DNA of 64,000 bases from Shewanella sp. Isolate13 (GTDB taxonomy: Bacteria > Pseudomonadota > Gammaproteobacteria > Enterobacterales > Shewanellaceae). The notes below the pieces were generated by a model. That model had not been told where the DNA came from. It did no database searches and saw only the letters and a list, made by a program, of their open reading frames with translations. The stretch's first letter is position 1. Each line of letters starts with the position of its first letter. Of the stretch, positions 1 through 8,790 are shown piece by piece. The translations under genes and the position numbers were made by a program. The stretch lies in the NCBI RefSeq assembly GCF_022398325.1, contig NZ_JAKEVD010000023.1, positions 1 through 64,000 of the forward strand, written 5' to 3'.

Positions 1-711
1 GCCTAGGGAGAATATTATTTATTAAAGTATGGTTTAACCATATATTGTGGCGATTAAGACGACGAACTGCAGCCAATAATTAAAAGTGACTAATGATTTA
101 AAGGACTAAGGATTAAAAGGTACTAAGGTCAAAAAGGGCGGCACAGGTATAAGCTGTATCAATTATGTGATCTAAAGAATATTCGCAATAGCTTAACTAG
201 TTGGGTGGTATGACTGCACTGATCTTTTAGTTATTCATGTTTAACTGTCCAGGCTAAAAGTATTCAGAGGTTCTAGCCAAAAGCTAAGTGCCGTACGAGC
301 ATAACCGAAACAACTAAAGTGACAGATGATTTTGACTGTCGAATTGTAAAATTACTGTGGGGGGAGTTGCTAAGTGAAAGATATGACTATCAGTCATGGA
401 AAACTGAAATATACTGTTTTTTAAAATGCCCCGTTAGCGTGTCTCTGTAGATTTGGAAATTGGACAACTGATAGCGGTGGCGGTGACCAGTCCTTTCTTA
501 CGCGTAATTGATTATTACAATAAAGTGGTGTCACCATTTTATTGGTAAAAAGTAGAGGCATCGTTCATTTCAAGAAAAAATCTTACAAAAGTAACGAGTT
601 AGATACTGCATTAGTAAGCAAATTTGGGTATTATATGGTTATACCATACTTTAGTTATTTTGTTTGTCGGTAGTTAAGTCTGGTAAAATCAACGATTGAG
701 AGTGGAATAAA
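1..711. other. Gene-free stretch, AT-rich
   Basis: No convincing coding frame was found on either strand. The stretch is AT-rich. It contains two similar short imperfect palindromes, ATGGTTTAACCAT near 30-42 and TATGGTTATACCATA near 635-649; the second lies about 65 bases upstream of the first gene and could be an operator. No tRNA or clear terminator was seen. Confidence 0.5.
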
Positions 712-1218
712 ATGCAAAAGAAAATAGACAGTGCAGGGCAGAGCTGGCAGTACCATCAGCAAAAACCAACGGCAGGTCGGAAATTAAAATTGTTAGAGGC
801 AGATGAATTGCTCGTAGCCTTGCCTCTGATCTATCGCCTTATCTCATTAGCTGAAGTTGAAAAGAGAAAAGACTGGTTTTATGAATTCGGAGAAACAGTT
901 GAACGTGAGCAGCTCTATATCAAGTTGACTGAAAGTTTATCGTCACTAAATAAGATCCGCAAACAAGCGACAGGTGTTGAAGACGCCTTGATACAAACCA
1001 ATCTACTGCTTAACTGCTATTTTAGTGATTATGGCTGGAGAATGGTACGAAAGGAGTTGTCGCAGATAAAGAAACGTAAAAAGAAATCTCATATTGAAAT
1101 TGGCAATGATCTTGTCATAAAACTTAAGCAGTTCATGGCGGTAAATCAAATCGATACTTTTGACCAAGCCATAGATCACCTGTTGAGTGAATATCCAAAA
1201 GAAAACGATGAGTATTGA
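712..1218 (+). CDS. Small basic protein with ribbon-helix-helix-like C-terminus (distantly MatP-like)
   Basis: The product is 168 residues. The last ~45 residues follow a run of lysines (KKRKKKSH) and show a short strand plus two predicted helices (IEIGNDLVIKLKQFMAV, then TFDQAIDHLLSEY), the pattern of a ribbon-helix-helix DNA-binding fold. The N-terminus (SWQYHQQKPTAGRKLK) and the lysine-rich lead-in to the fold recall MatP, the Ter macrodomain protein, but the C-terminal coiled coil of MatP is missing and the identity is low. The ATG at 712 is preceded by GAGAGTGG, a plausible ribosome binding site. The gene stands alone between gene-poor stretches. The DNA-binding role is an inference; the precise function is unknown. 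Confidence 0.65.
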   Translation: MQKKIDSAGQSWQYHQQKPTAGRKLKLLEADELLVALPLIYRLISLAEVEKRKDWFYEFGETVEREQLYIKLTESLSSLNKIRKQATGVEDALIQTNLLLNCYFSDYGWRMVRKELSQIKKRKKKSHIEIGNDLVIKLKQFMAVNQIDTFDQAIDHLLSEYPKENDEY

Positions 1219-1514
1219 TTTGCTAAACCTAAGATGCGGTTAATCTTGCTTAGCTATTAATATGGATATAGATAGGCGTTGGCAATTATCCTGAATTACA
1301 AAATCATAATAATCGGCGGTAGTGCCAATGCCATCGGTAAGTCCATTCTTTAGAAACTAAATCTTAAGCCGACTGTTCAGTTAAATAATTTAACCCGTTC
1401 TGTAGCTATCAGTACTCGGAAGTAAAGCGCCTTCGAAAGTTTAACCATACAACGGACTAAGTCGGTCTCTTAAAGTAAAATGTTGTGGTCATGTTGCAAC
1501 TTTATTCCTAAAGC

Positions 1515-2537
1515 TCAAATGGATGCTAGAGCCCGGCTCGTGATCATCTGGCTAAATTGATTTCTTTTTTTGTGGTCAGGAGCCCAGCCGACAAGAAAGC
1601 GTTCGAAGTCAGCCCAGGCTAAATCCACCAACCCTTGCCACTCTTTAACCACTAAATTAGCGGTTAGCTTAGGCTGGTATAAGCCTAATGCATAGGTTAA
1701 ACAGTCAAAATAATCATTCACTAATAATGTGAAATTATTCTTACAATCCGTCTCCGATAAGCAACTTCCTAGCAGATAAATAAGGTCTTTTACCCCAGTG
1801 CCACTGCCTACATACTGAAAATCTACGGCGGCGACATCGGTAAAATCTGGGGTGAAACAGAAATTAGCTACCTTAGCATCACCGTGAATAATGGTTTTAT
1901 ATTTACAATTATTCAAGGCCTTATCTATATTTGTGGCGCTTTCTTTCAGCTGTGAACTCGGCATTGCTTGCCACTCTTCAAGGCGAGTAGCAAGATGCCA
2001 GTAACTGCCTACTTCCCAAAGCCCATTATGTTTGTGGTCTGATGAGGAGTGAATAAATTTCGCATGAAAATGCGCTAACCAACGCAGGCACAATTTTGTT
2101 TGCTGAACTGTTAGGTTGGTGGCTCGAATAGGAAAGCCCTGATCATCGAGGTCTGACATTAGGATGAGTTGGCAAGGGTTACCGTTCTCAATAAAACGAT
2201 GCTCGCCAATGAAGCTCGGGACAAGGCACTGATCATCGCATCGTTCGGCGAAGGTTTTATAAAAGTTAACTTCAACTTGATAAGAGTCGACTTTTCGCTG
2301 ATGGGAAACCGAAGTTGACCAACCTCTGGGATGGCAAACCTGTCTAGGAGGGGAGATGTGTTTAACTATAAATTGTCTAATACCAAACTTTTGAACTAAC
2401 TTAGGTGAGGTAAAGCGGTATCTTGCAATCTCGCCATACCCAGACCAAAGTGATTGAATCTTTGCGATTTTTTCAAAATCTGTCGATTTAAAAAATTCGA
2501 CTAAAATATTTTCAATTGAGTTATTCGTTAGATCCAT
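1515..2537 (-). CDS. Aminoglycoside/choline kinase-like phosphotransferase (ecdysteroid-kinase-like family)
   Basis: A 340-residue soluble protein of the protein-kinase-like small-molecule phosphotransferase superfamily. The catalytic loop IIHGDAKVANF (around residues 216-226) and the metal-binding VDFQYVG (about 238-244) are intact. The central LRWLAHFHAKF helix is typical of the EcKL/DUF1679 branch. Such enzymes transfer phosphate from ATP to a small hydroxylated molecule; the substrate cannot be read from the sequence. The gene is monocistronic and divergent from the glycine-zipper gene at 2685. No signal peptide is seen. Family assignment is fairly secure; substrate unknown. Confidence 0.8.
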   Translation of the reverse strand: MDLTNNSIENILVEFFKSTDFEKIAKIQSLWSGYGEIARYRFTSPKLVQKFGIRQFIVKHISPPRQVCHPRGWSTSVSHQRKVDSYQVEVNFYKTFAERCDDQCLVPSFIGEHRFIENGNPCQLILMSDLDDQGFPIRATNLTVQQTKLCLRWLAHFHAKFIHSSSDHKHNGLWEVGSYWHLATRLEEWQAMPSSQLKESATNIDKALNNCKYKTIIHGDAKVANFCFTPDFTDVAAVDFQYVGSGTGVKDLIYLLGSCLSETDCKNNFTLLVNDYFDCLTYALGLYQPKLTANLVVKEWQGLVDLAWADFERFLVGWAPDHKKRNQFSQMITSRALASI

Positions 2538-2684
2538 TAATGCGCCTAAGTGAAATCTTGTTCAAGAGCCAGACAGGTAGAACGCTGTACTATAATTGAT
2601 AAGAAGCGGAAATCAAAACAGACTAATGCTTTTGATTCTGTTGTCGATTTTTCGAGGAAATTGTAGATAAAGAGGAAACATTGA

Positions 2685-3074
2685 ATGAGGCGTAATCTAA
2701 TAACTCTAGGCTTGTTGTTACTACCGTTGAGTGCGATGGCAAATATCGTTGTAGATAAAACTGGTGTTGATGAGAAAGACTATGTGTACGATCTTCATCA
2801 ATGTACCGAAATGGCGACTCAAGTAGAGCAGAAAAAGACCGAAGGAAGTGCTATTGGTACTGCAGCTAAGGGCGCGGCGATTGGGTCTGCAGGTAAGGCG
2901 ATAGCAGGTGGTTCAGGTACTGATGGCGCAAAAAAGGGAGCGGCAATTGGACTCGGTGTCGGCGTATTATCTAACAGTCGAGAGAGGCGAAATAATAAAG
3001 ATGCCCACGCAACGGAGCAGCAAACCGTGATTAAGAACTGTATGACAAATCGCGGCTATGTTGTGCTCAACTAA
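2685..3074 (+). CDS. Exported glycine-zipper protein
   Basis: 129 residues with a clear signal peptide (MRRNLITLGLLLLPLSAMA, cleavage after about residue 19). Residues ~52-95 form a glycine-zipper segment rich in GxxxG spacing (GSAIGTAAKGAAIGSAGKAI and further), able to insert in or associate with membranes. Two cysteines (in HQCTEM and KNCMTN) flank the zipper and could pair in the periplasm. The start is supported by AGAGG eight bases upstream. The protein resembles small glycine-zipper envelope proteins related to the OmpA/SlyB-like zipper group, but it has no lipobox. Function unknown; envelope location inferred. Confidence 0.75.
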   Translation: MRRNLITLGLLLLPLSAMANIVVDKTGVDEKDYVYDLHQCTEMATQVEQKKTEGSAIGTAAKGAAIGSAGKAIAGGSGTDGAKKGAAIGLGVGVLSNSRERRNNKDAHATEQQTVIKNCMTNRGYVVLN

Positions 3075-3328
3075 GGTTTGTTTGTGTTAGGCTAAACTCT
3101 TAAGGTTTTTAAAGTGAGTTAAAGTTACCTTCATATTGCTTGGTTGTTGACGTGGCAATAAATCAAACAAATGAGCTACGCCTGAATCGCTCAATGATTA
3201 TCTGCAGATTGATTTAATTGGATTATTTGATTTTTCCGTTTATCGTGCACATCTAAAGGCTTGGCTACTGATTCATTCACTAATGAATTAATAACACCAA
3301 ATAATGGACAAAAACGGGAGTAAAATCA

Positions 3329-4021
3329 GTGAAACATGTTGTGATCACCGGTGCTAATCGAGGAATAGGCCTAACCTTTGTTGAGCACTACTTAGCTGAT
3401 GGTTGGCGTGTCAGTGCATGCTGTAGGGATCCGATTAATGCACCCGAGCTTACCCAAATGATGTCCCGTTTTAATCGGCTCCAAGTTATTGAACTCGACG
3501 TAACTTCCGCCGACTCCATCGCAACATTGAATCAAACATTTGGTACTGATCCCATCGATCTATTAATTCATAACGCTGGGTATTATGGCCCAAAGGGAGT
3601 GCAATTTGGCGATACTGATGTTAAGCAGTGGCGCACAGTACTAGAGGTCAACACCATTGCTCCCCTTATACTTACAGAGGCCTTGTATGCGAACCTTAAA
3701 CGCTCCCCTTGTGCTGTATTAGCGTTTATTTCGTCTAAAGTCGGCAGCATGTCTGATAACAGAAGTGGCGGGGGATATTATTATCGCTCATCTAAAGCGG
3801 CACTGAACTCTATTGTTAAGTCACTTTCCATCGATCTTCGACAAGATGGCATAAGGTGCGTGGCCCTGCATCCTGGGTGGGTGAAGACAGACATGGGCGG
3901 TCCTAATGCACTTATTGATGCCGATACCTCGGTAAGAGGGATGATGGCGGTAATAAAGCAATTAACATTTGAGCAAAGTGGTCACTTCTATGACTATCAG
4001 GGCGGCAGCATTGATTGGTAG
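3329..4021 (+). CDS. Short-chain dehydrogenase/reductase (C-factor-like SDR)
   Basis: A 230-residue NAD(P)-dependent SDR. It has the N-terminal cofactor motif TGANRGIG (residues 7-14), NAG after strand 4, a serine in the FISSK segment, and the catalytic YxxxK in YYYRSSKAAL (about 151-155), followed by the PGWVKTDMGG loop. The short length and the TDMGG loop resemble the CsgA/C-factor group of SDRs. The start is GTG with GGGAG eight bases before it. It is monocistronic. The substrate cannot be assigned. Confidence 0.85.
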   Translation: MKHVVITGANRGIGLTFVEHYLADGWRVSACCRDPINAPELTQMMSRFNRLQVIELDVTSADSIATLNQTFGTDPIDLLIHNAGYYGPKGVQFGDTDVKQWRTVLEVNTIAPLILTEALYANLKRSPCAVLAFISSKVGSMSDNRSGGGYYYRSSKAALNSIVKSLSIDLRQDGIRCVALHPGWVKTDMGGPNALIDADTSVRGMMAVIKQLTFEQSGHFYDYQGGSIDW

Positions 4022-4378
4022 AGCTTGTGTTAATACTGTCACATTGGAGGTTGACTAACCATTTGTAGCGCCTTCCTGTTACTGGGCGAGCGCTACACTG
4101 CTTTAGTAGGTAAAAATTAGCATTTTATGTGGTCATAAATTAAAATTAACCGAGCTAAACTACTAAGAAAATCGTGTTTTTGGTACCCTGTACAATTAAT
4201 TCGTTTTCAGGTGACTTTAGCCGTTTATACGGCTAATAAACCACGATAGATGTCTCAATTTTCAGGATTTTAGAAAAAATTCTATCCGAATGCAGTAAAT
4301 AACTAAAATTTAGTTTGCATCTGCTGAAAAAAGGAGTACTTTCGCGCTCCTTAATTTAACTTAACTGGAAGAATTGTA
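4022..4378. other. Intergenic region upstream of rimK-like gene
   Basis: 357 bases without a credible reading frame. It presumably holds the promoter of the RimB-RimK fusion gene. GGAAG lies ten bases before that ATG. No strong terminator follows the SDR gene. Confidence 0.4.
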
Positions 4379-5755
4379 ATGAGCGACAATAAGTTTATTA
4401 TCGGAAGTGAAGAGTGGTGTGCATTCCCCGCTCTTGGTGTTCCTGCAATTAAGGCTAGAGTTGACTCTGGCGCCAGAACGTCATCAATCCATGCTGTAAA
4501 TATCCGTCCTTTTAAAAGAGAAGGCGAGCCATGGGTTTCTTTTGAACTTCACCCGATACAAAACAGTCGCAAGATCATCCTAAGATGTGAAAGTAAAGTT
4601 GTTGACCGTCGTAACATCAAGAGTTCGAACGGCGAAATAGAAAAGCGTTACGTTATTGCATCAGTCATCCAGTTGGGTGGCCACGCGTGGGAAGTTGAGC
4701 TTACTCTAACGAATCGTGACAGCATGGGTTACCGTATGCTGTTAGGTCGTGAAGCGATGAGTAATAAAACGCTAGTCGATCCATCAGCATCATTTTGTTT
4801 AGGCGAGCAAAACGAAGCTGAAGTTGAACAGCTTTACGGTGTTAAAACGGCTAAGAAGAGCGGTTTAAAGATAGGTTTGCTAGCAAGTAACCCTGACTTA
4901 TACAGCAACCAGCGTATCATTGAAGCAGGCGAGCAACGCGGCCACGAAATGGTGTTCTTGAACATCAAGCAGTGCTATTTAAAACTCGATGCATCAGAGC
5001 CAGAAGTGCATTACCGTGGTGGTCGTATCTTGAATGATCTTGATGCCGTAATTCCTCGCATCAGACCGAGTATGACTTTCTATGGCTGTGCTTTAACACG
5101 TCACTTTGAAAGCTTGAATATTATGGCGTTGAATACTTCTGAAGCAATAACTCGCTCAAGAGATAAGTTATTCTCGTTGCAGTTACTGCAAAAGAACAAC
5201 CTAGATATTCCAACGAGTGGTTTTGCTAACTCACCTGTTGATACTAAAGATCTTATCGATATGGTTGGTGGTGCACCGCTTATCGTTAAGTTACTTGAAG
5301 GTACTCAAGGTAAGGGTGTTGTATTAGCAGAAACAACTAAAGCGGCTGAAAGTGTGATTAACGCATTTAAATCGCTACACGTTAACTTGCTAGTGCAGGA
5401 ATTCATTAAAGAAGCTCAAGGTAAAGATTTACGTTGCTTTGTGATTGACGGTAAGGTTGTTGCTTCTATCGAGCGTACTGCAGCTCCTGGTGAGTTTAGA
5501 GCTAACATTCACCAAGGCGGTAGCGCATCAATCGTTTCTGTAAGTGCTGCAGAGAAGCAGTTAGCACTGAAAGCGGCAAAGACCATGGGTCTGCGCGTTG
5601 CTGGTGTTGATATTATTCGTTCTAGCAGAGGACCTCTATTACTAGAGATTAACTCTTCTCCAGGACTTGAAGGTATCGAGTCAGCAACAGGTATTGACAT
5701 TGCAGGTGCGATGATTGAATCAATCGAAAAGAAATTAGGATGGAAGCCGGAGTAA
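4379..5755 (+). CDS. rimK: RimB-like protease domain fused to RimK-like ATP-grasp glutamate ligase
   Basis: A 458-residue fusion. Residues ~8-145 form a retropepsin-like 'ATP-dependent zinc protease' (RimB/RimB-like) domain with the active-site-like motif KARVDSGARTSS and the later GREAM segment. Residues ~160-455 are a RimK-type ATP-grasp ligase with PLIVKLLEGTQGKGVVL, the LVQEFIKEAQGKDLR strand and the metal-binding LEINSSPGLEG motif. RimK adds glutamate residues to the C-terminus of ribosomal protein S6, and RimB is its partner protease in Pseudomonas. Having both in one chain suggests coupled addition and removal, although S6 as substrate is only inferred. A strong intrinsic terminator follows at 5781, so the gene is monocistronic. 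Confidence 0.9.
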   Translation: MSDNKFIIGSEEWCAFPALGVPAIKARVDSGARTSSIHAVNIRPFKREGEPWVSFELHPIQNSRKIILRCESKVVDRRNIKSSNGEIEKRYVIASVIQLGGHAWEVELTLTNRDSMGYRMLLGREAMSNKTLVDPSASFCLGEQNEAEVEQLYGVKTAKKSGLKIGLLASNPDLYSNQRIIEAGEQRGHEMVFLNIKQCYLKLDASEPEVHYRGGRILNDLDAVIPRIRPSMTFYGCALTRHFESLNIMALNTSEAITRSRDKLFSLQLLQKNNLDIPTSGFANSPVDTKDLIDMVGGAPLIVKLLEGTQGKGVVLAETTKAAESVINAFKSLHVNLLVQEFIKEAQGKDLRCFVIDGKVVASIERTAAPGEFRANIHQGGSASIVSVSAAEKQLALKAAKTMGLRVAGVDIIRSSRGPLLLEINSSPGLEGIESATGIDIAGAMIESIEKKLGWKPE

Positions 5756-5780
5756 CTGGCTAAGTTTCTAGTTTCACTAG

Positions 5781-5815
5781 AAAGCGTTATGTCTCAGACA
5801 TAACGCTTTTTTTTT
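5781..5815 (+). terminator. Intrinsic terminator after rimK-like gene
   Basis: A perfect 13-bp stem (AAAGCGTTATGTC / GACATAACGCTTT) with a 3-base loop, followed by a run of T. It is 25 bases after the stop codon. Confidence 0.93.
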
Positions 5816-5878
5816 GCTTGATGATAATTGACGCGATTGACATCGCCAGAGAGGGCTTAATGTAAAAAACATGTTAAT

Positions 5879-6466
5879 GTGATATTTGTATCAACTTTTA
5901 TGATAAAAATACCCATGATTATTCCTCTCGCCCCAAAACACTTCGATGCCGTTATAGCGCTTGGAAACCAGGTACATGGAGATGGCTACCTAGACGAAAA
6001 GTCGTTAGCTCATATCGTAGAGCTCGGACATAAAAATGGCATTAACAGCTGTTTCGTCGCAATTGATAAACAGCATCTACTTGGTTTTAGGCTCTGCTAT
6101 GCTCCTGGACAGTGGGCCATAGATAAATGGTGCTCCCCAAATCGATGGCGCATAGAACCAGAGAAAGTGGGTTATTTTAAGTGTAATACGGTCGCAGAAG
6201 AGGCGAGAGGCCAAGGATTAGGGGGAAGATTACTCCAGGCCTCCATTTCTGCATTAACGCAGCAGGGAGCTGCTGCGGGCGTCAGTCATCTTTGGCAGCA
6301 AAGCCCTAATAATGCAGCGGTTAAATATTTCACAAAAGCGGGTGGTATATTGATAAAAGAGCACCCTAACAGGTGGAGTGATACCGACGAACATCCAAAC
6401 TACGTGTGTATCCTGTGTGGCTCTAATTGTCATTGCGTGGCATGTGAAATGTTGCTGACGTTTTAG
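5879..6466 (+). CDS. GNAT family N-acetyltransferase
   Basis: Up to 195 residues. The GNAT acetyl-CoA loop is seen as EEARGQGLGGRLLQASI (R/QxxGxG/A type), followed by NNAAVKYFTKAGG, the usual C-terminal substrate-side motif. Three starts are possible: GTG 5879, ATG 5900 and ATG 5915. The third gives MIIPLAPKHFDAV, the normal GNAT N-terminus, so the protein may be 183 residues; no clear ribosome binding site decides. The C-terminus ends in an odd Cys-rich tail (CILCGSNCHCVACEM). The stop lies eight bases before the following oxidoreductase gene, so the two are probably co-transcribed. Substrate unknown. Confidence 0.82.
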   Translation: MIFVSTFMIKIPMIIPLAPKHFDAVIALGNQVHGDGYLDEKSLAHIVELGHKNGINSCFVAIDKQHLLGFRLCYAPGQWAIDKWCSPNRWRIEPEKVGYFKCNTVAEEARGQGLGGRLLQASISALTQQGAAAGVSHLWQQSPNNAAVKYFTKAGGILIKEHPNRWSDTDEHPNYVCILCGSNCHCVACEMLLTF

Positions 6467-6474
6467 GGGGAAAG

Positions 6475-7824
6475 ATGACCAATCAACAAAGTGACTGTTT
6501 TGACCCTTTAGTTGCTACGTCACCTAAATCACTTGCACCGTGCCATTCGTACTGGTCTGATACCATCGCACTAGGTAAACCAAAACAACCTCTTAGAGCG
6601 CAAGTTCAGGCTGATATAACCATCATTGGGGGCGGCTATACTGGCCTTCTGACCGCCTACTATCTTGCTAAAAATCATCATGTAGATGTCTGTCTGCTCG
6701 AGGCCAATAGAATAGGGTTTGGTGCGAGTGCTCGAAATGCCGGTTTTGTATTGGGCGGCTCGGGGCGTTTAGGCTACAGTCAAACGGCTCAACGTTGGGA
6801 TTTAGACGTCGCTAAAGGTATTCATAACGAATTTTCGCAAGCGGTAGAGCGAGTAGAGGGCTTAATAGTAGAGCATAAAATTGATTGTGAACCGCAAGAT
6901 AAGGGGTATCTTAAGATTGCCCATAACCGTAAAGCCTTTAAACAACTAAGCGATACGGCTCACTTCATCGACAAATATTTAGGAGAGAAACCACAACTTA
7001 TCAGCCAAGCTCTGCTTAAGTCTGAATACATGGCTCATCATCAGGCATATGGAGCCCTAAGAGTTGAACGAGGATTTGGCGTTAACCCGCTAAAATTACT
7101 GCTTGGTTACAAACAGGTGGTTGAAAAATTGAAGGTTCCTCTTTATGAGCAAAGCTGTGTTGAATCCTGGATTCAGGAGGATGGCGTTCATAGGTTAATC
7201 ACATCAAATGGCGAGGTAAGGACGAAGAAGGTAGTAAGCTTGGGAAATGGTTATACACCTAAGCGTTTTAACCCAGTAGTGGATAAACGTTTTTTGCCTA
7301 TCTTAAGTAATATCATTGTTACTGAGCCTTTAACGCCAGACGAACTTGCTGCATCAGGTATTCATACTCGAGAAGTGGTGATGGATACCCGTATATTGAA
7401 ATATTATTATCGTTTATTGCCCGATAATCGGCTGCTTTTCGGCGGTAGAGGCGCTATTTTTGGGCGGGATGCGCAAAACCCTGTGTACCAAGAGCGACTA
7501 AAATTTGCTTTAAGCCAATGCTTTCCTGCATTAAAAAATAAGAAACTGGCCTATAACTGGACTGGTTGGATTGCTGCTACCCTAGATGATATTCCCCATG
7601 TATTTGAAAGTAATGGAGTTGGCTACAGCTTAGGCTACTGTGGAGCCGGAGTGTCTTTCAGTGCTCAGGCAGCCTATCGCCTAGCAGAGAAAATTGTAGG
7701 TAAGCCTGTACCTAACTTGCCTTTATATCATCAGGCCGCGCCGCGATTTCCAGGAGCCAGCTTAAGGCGGTTAGGGCAGTGGGGGTATTACCATTACGGC
7801 TGGTTAAAAGATCGCTATTTTTAG
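6475..7824 (+). CDS. FAD-dependent oxidoreductase (DAO/PuuB-like family)
   Basis: 449 residues. The dinucleotide-binding motif IIGGGYTGLLTAYYLA lies near residues 51-66, followed by the glycine-rich GFGASARNAGFVLGG typical of D-amino-acid oxidase-like enzymes such as gamma-glutamylputrescine oxidase (PuuB) and glycine/sarcosine oxidases. The C-terminal GYCGAGVSFSAQAAY loop closes the FAD site. Such enzymes oxidise amines or amino acids. The adjacent acetyltransferase suggests a small pathway on an amine or amino acid, but no polyamine pathway genes are nearby. The start has a good GGGGGAAAG site. Substrate uncertain. Confidence 0.85.
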   Translation: MTNQQSDCFDPLVATSPKSLAPCHSYWSDTIALGKPKQPLRAQVQADITIIGGGYTGLLTAYYLAKNHHVDVCLLEANRIGFGASARNAGFVLGGSGRLGYSQTAQRWDLDVAKGIHNEFSQAVERVEGLIVEHKIDCEPQDKGYLKIAHNRKAFKQLSDTAHFIDKYLGEKPQLISQALLKSEYMAHHQAYGALRVERGFGVNPLKLLLGYKQVVEKLKVPLYEQSCVESWIQEDGVHRLITSNGEVRTKKVVSLGNGYTPKRFNPVVDKRFLPILSNIIVTEPLTPDELAASGIHTREVVMDTRILKYYYRLLPDNRLLFGGRGAIFGRDAQNPVYQERLKFALSQCFPALKNKKLAYNWTGWIAATLDDIPHVFESNGVGYSLGYCGAGVSFSAQAAYRLAEKIVGKPVPNLPLYHQAAPRFPGASLRRLGQWGYYHYGWLKDRYF

Positions 7825-7892
7825 GCAATTTTTTTACACAACAAGTGGTCTGTGCTACTTTTATAGCTTGGTTTTTTGCTATGGAGGAAGTT

Positions 7893-8168
7893 GTGAAGTC
7901 CACAGTAGACAAGATGTTAGTTAAGCACGATAAGCTCGTTCATTCTGAAGGTGTAAAGGTTTGCTCTCACACTCAAAGGGTTAAAGATGATTGGGTACAA
8001 CATACAGTAATGATTGATGACTGTGATACACCTTTCACCTTCCGTCGCACTAAAAAATACAAAAGCCTCAACGGCGCAAGAGTGAATATGACGTATTACC
8101 CTGACACGCAGGGGCTCGCCGGATTTGAAATGGATATCTTTAAGGTTGTACGCATTAAGCGAAGCTAA
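7893..8168 (+). CDS. Conserved-looking hypothetical protein, 91 residues
   Basis: The frame is open from 7779, inside the end of the previous gene, but GGAGG at 7883-7888 places the start at GTG 7893, giving 91 residues. The product is small, soluble and basic, with a core VKDDWVQHTVMIDDCDTPFTFRRTK and no signal peptide or membrane segment. The compact strand-rich sequence with a repeated VKV/VRIK pattern looks like a real protein, but the family is not recognised. It may be in the transcript of the upstream oxidoreductase. Confidence 0.65.
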   Translation: MKSTVDKMLVKHDKLVHSEGVKVCSHTQRVKDDWVQHTVMIDDCDTPFTFRRTKKYKSLNGARVNMTYYPDTQGLAGFEMDIFKVVRIKRS

Positions 8169-8327
8169 AAACCCTCGTTAGTCCGTTTTTAATCACAATC
8201 ACTGTTAAGCTGTCTCATTCACGGGCTCAATTGAGTTGCCTATTAAGTTTGAGTACAGTTCTAGGTTGTTATTATCTACCTCTCAAAACCTATGCTATTA
8301 AGCCTAGGTTAACCTTAAGAGGTGGAT

Positions 8328-8651
8328 ATGCAACATACTTTACAGCAACAGTATTGTGGTTTGGTAGCCCCAAAATTAGCGGGCGAGAAAGTCTCTATTT
8401 TGAATCATAGTGTGCAAACAGCGATAAAGATTACCCAGCGAACATTGTTGAGCCGCTATAAAAACGAAAATCAAATCTCCGCTTTAACGCTTTTAACTCT
8501 TAAGTCCGAGTCCCTAGAGTTGCATCGAGCCATATTAACCTCAGAGCTGGACAGTACAGAGAAAAGCATTTTGCTCGGTTATATTGATCAAAATCTAGAA
8601 AATATTGATGAAGCAATTAACACTCCCCAGATGAACAGGTTACTAGGTTAA
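8328..8651 (+). CDS. Hypothetical helical protein, 107 residues
   Basis: An in-frame GTG exists at 8322, but AAGAGG at 8317-8322 sits five bases before ATG 8328, so this ATG is chosen. The protein is predicted all-helical (leucine-rich stretches such as ISALTLLTLKSESLELHRAIL), soluble and without recognised motifs. It is monocistronic and ends before a bidirectional terminator shared with gapA. Function unknown. Confidence 0.65.
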   Translation: MQHTLQQQYCGLVAPKLAGEKVSILNHSVQTAIKITQRTLLSRYKNENQISALTLLTLKSESLELHRAILTSELDSTEKSILLGYIDQNLENIDEAINTPQMNRLLG

Positions 8652-8747
8652 TCGTACTAACGCCTTTTAGAGGGATGAGGGATGCAGAACTGCTCTCGAA
8701 CTAAAAGCGGATTATTAGGCTCGGTAGGTGAGCTTTCACCAGCCCAT

Positions 8748-8775
8748 AAAAAAACCCAGCTTAGCTGGGTTTTTT
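8748..8775. terminator. Bidirectional intrinsic terminator
   Basis: Stem AACCCAGC / GCTGGGTT with a TTA loop, flanked by A-run and T-run, so it can end transcription both from the hypothetical gene on the left and from gapA on the right. Confidence 0.9.
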
Positions 8776-8790
8776 ATTACTACAAATGAG

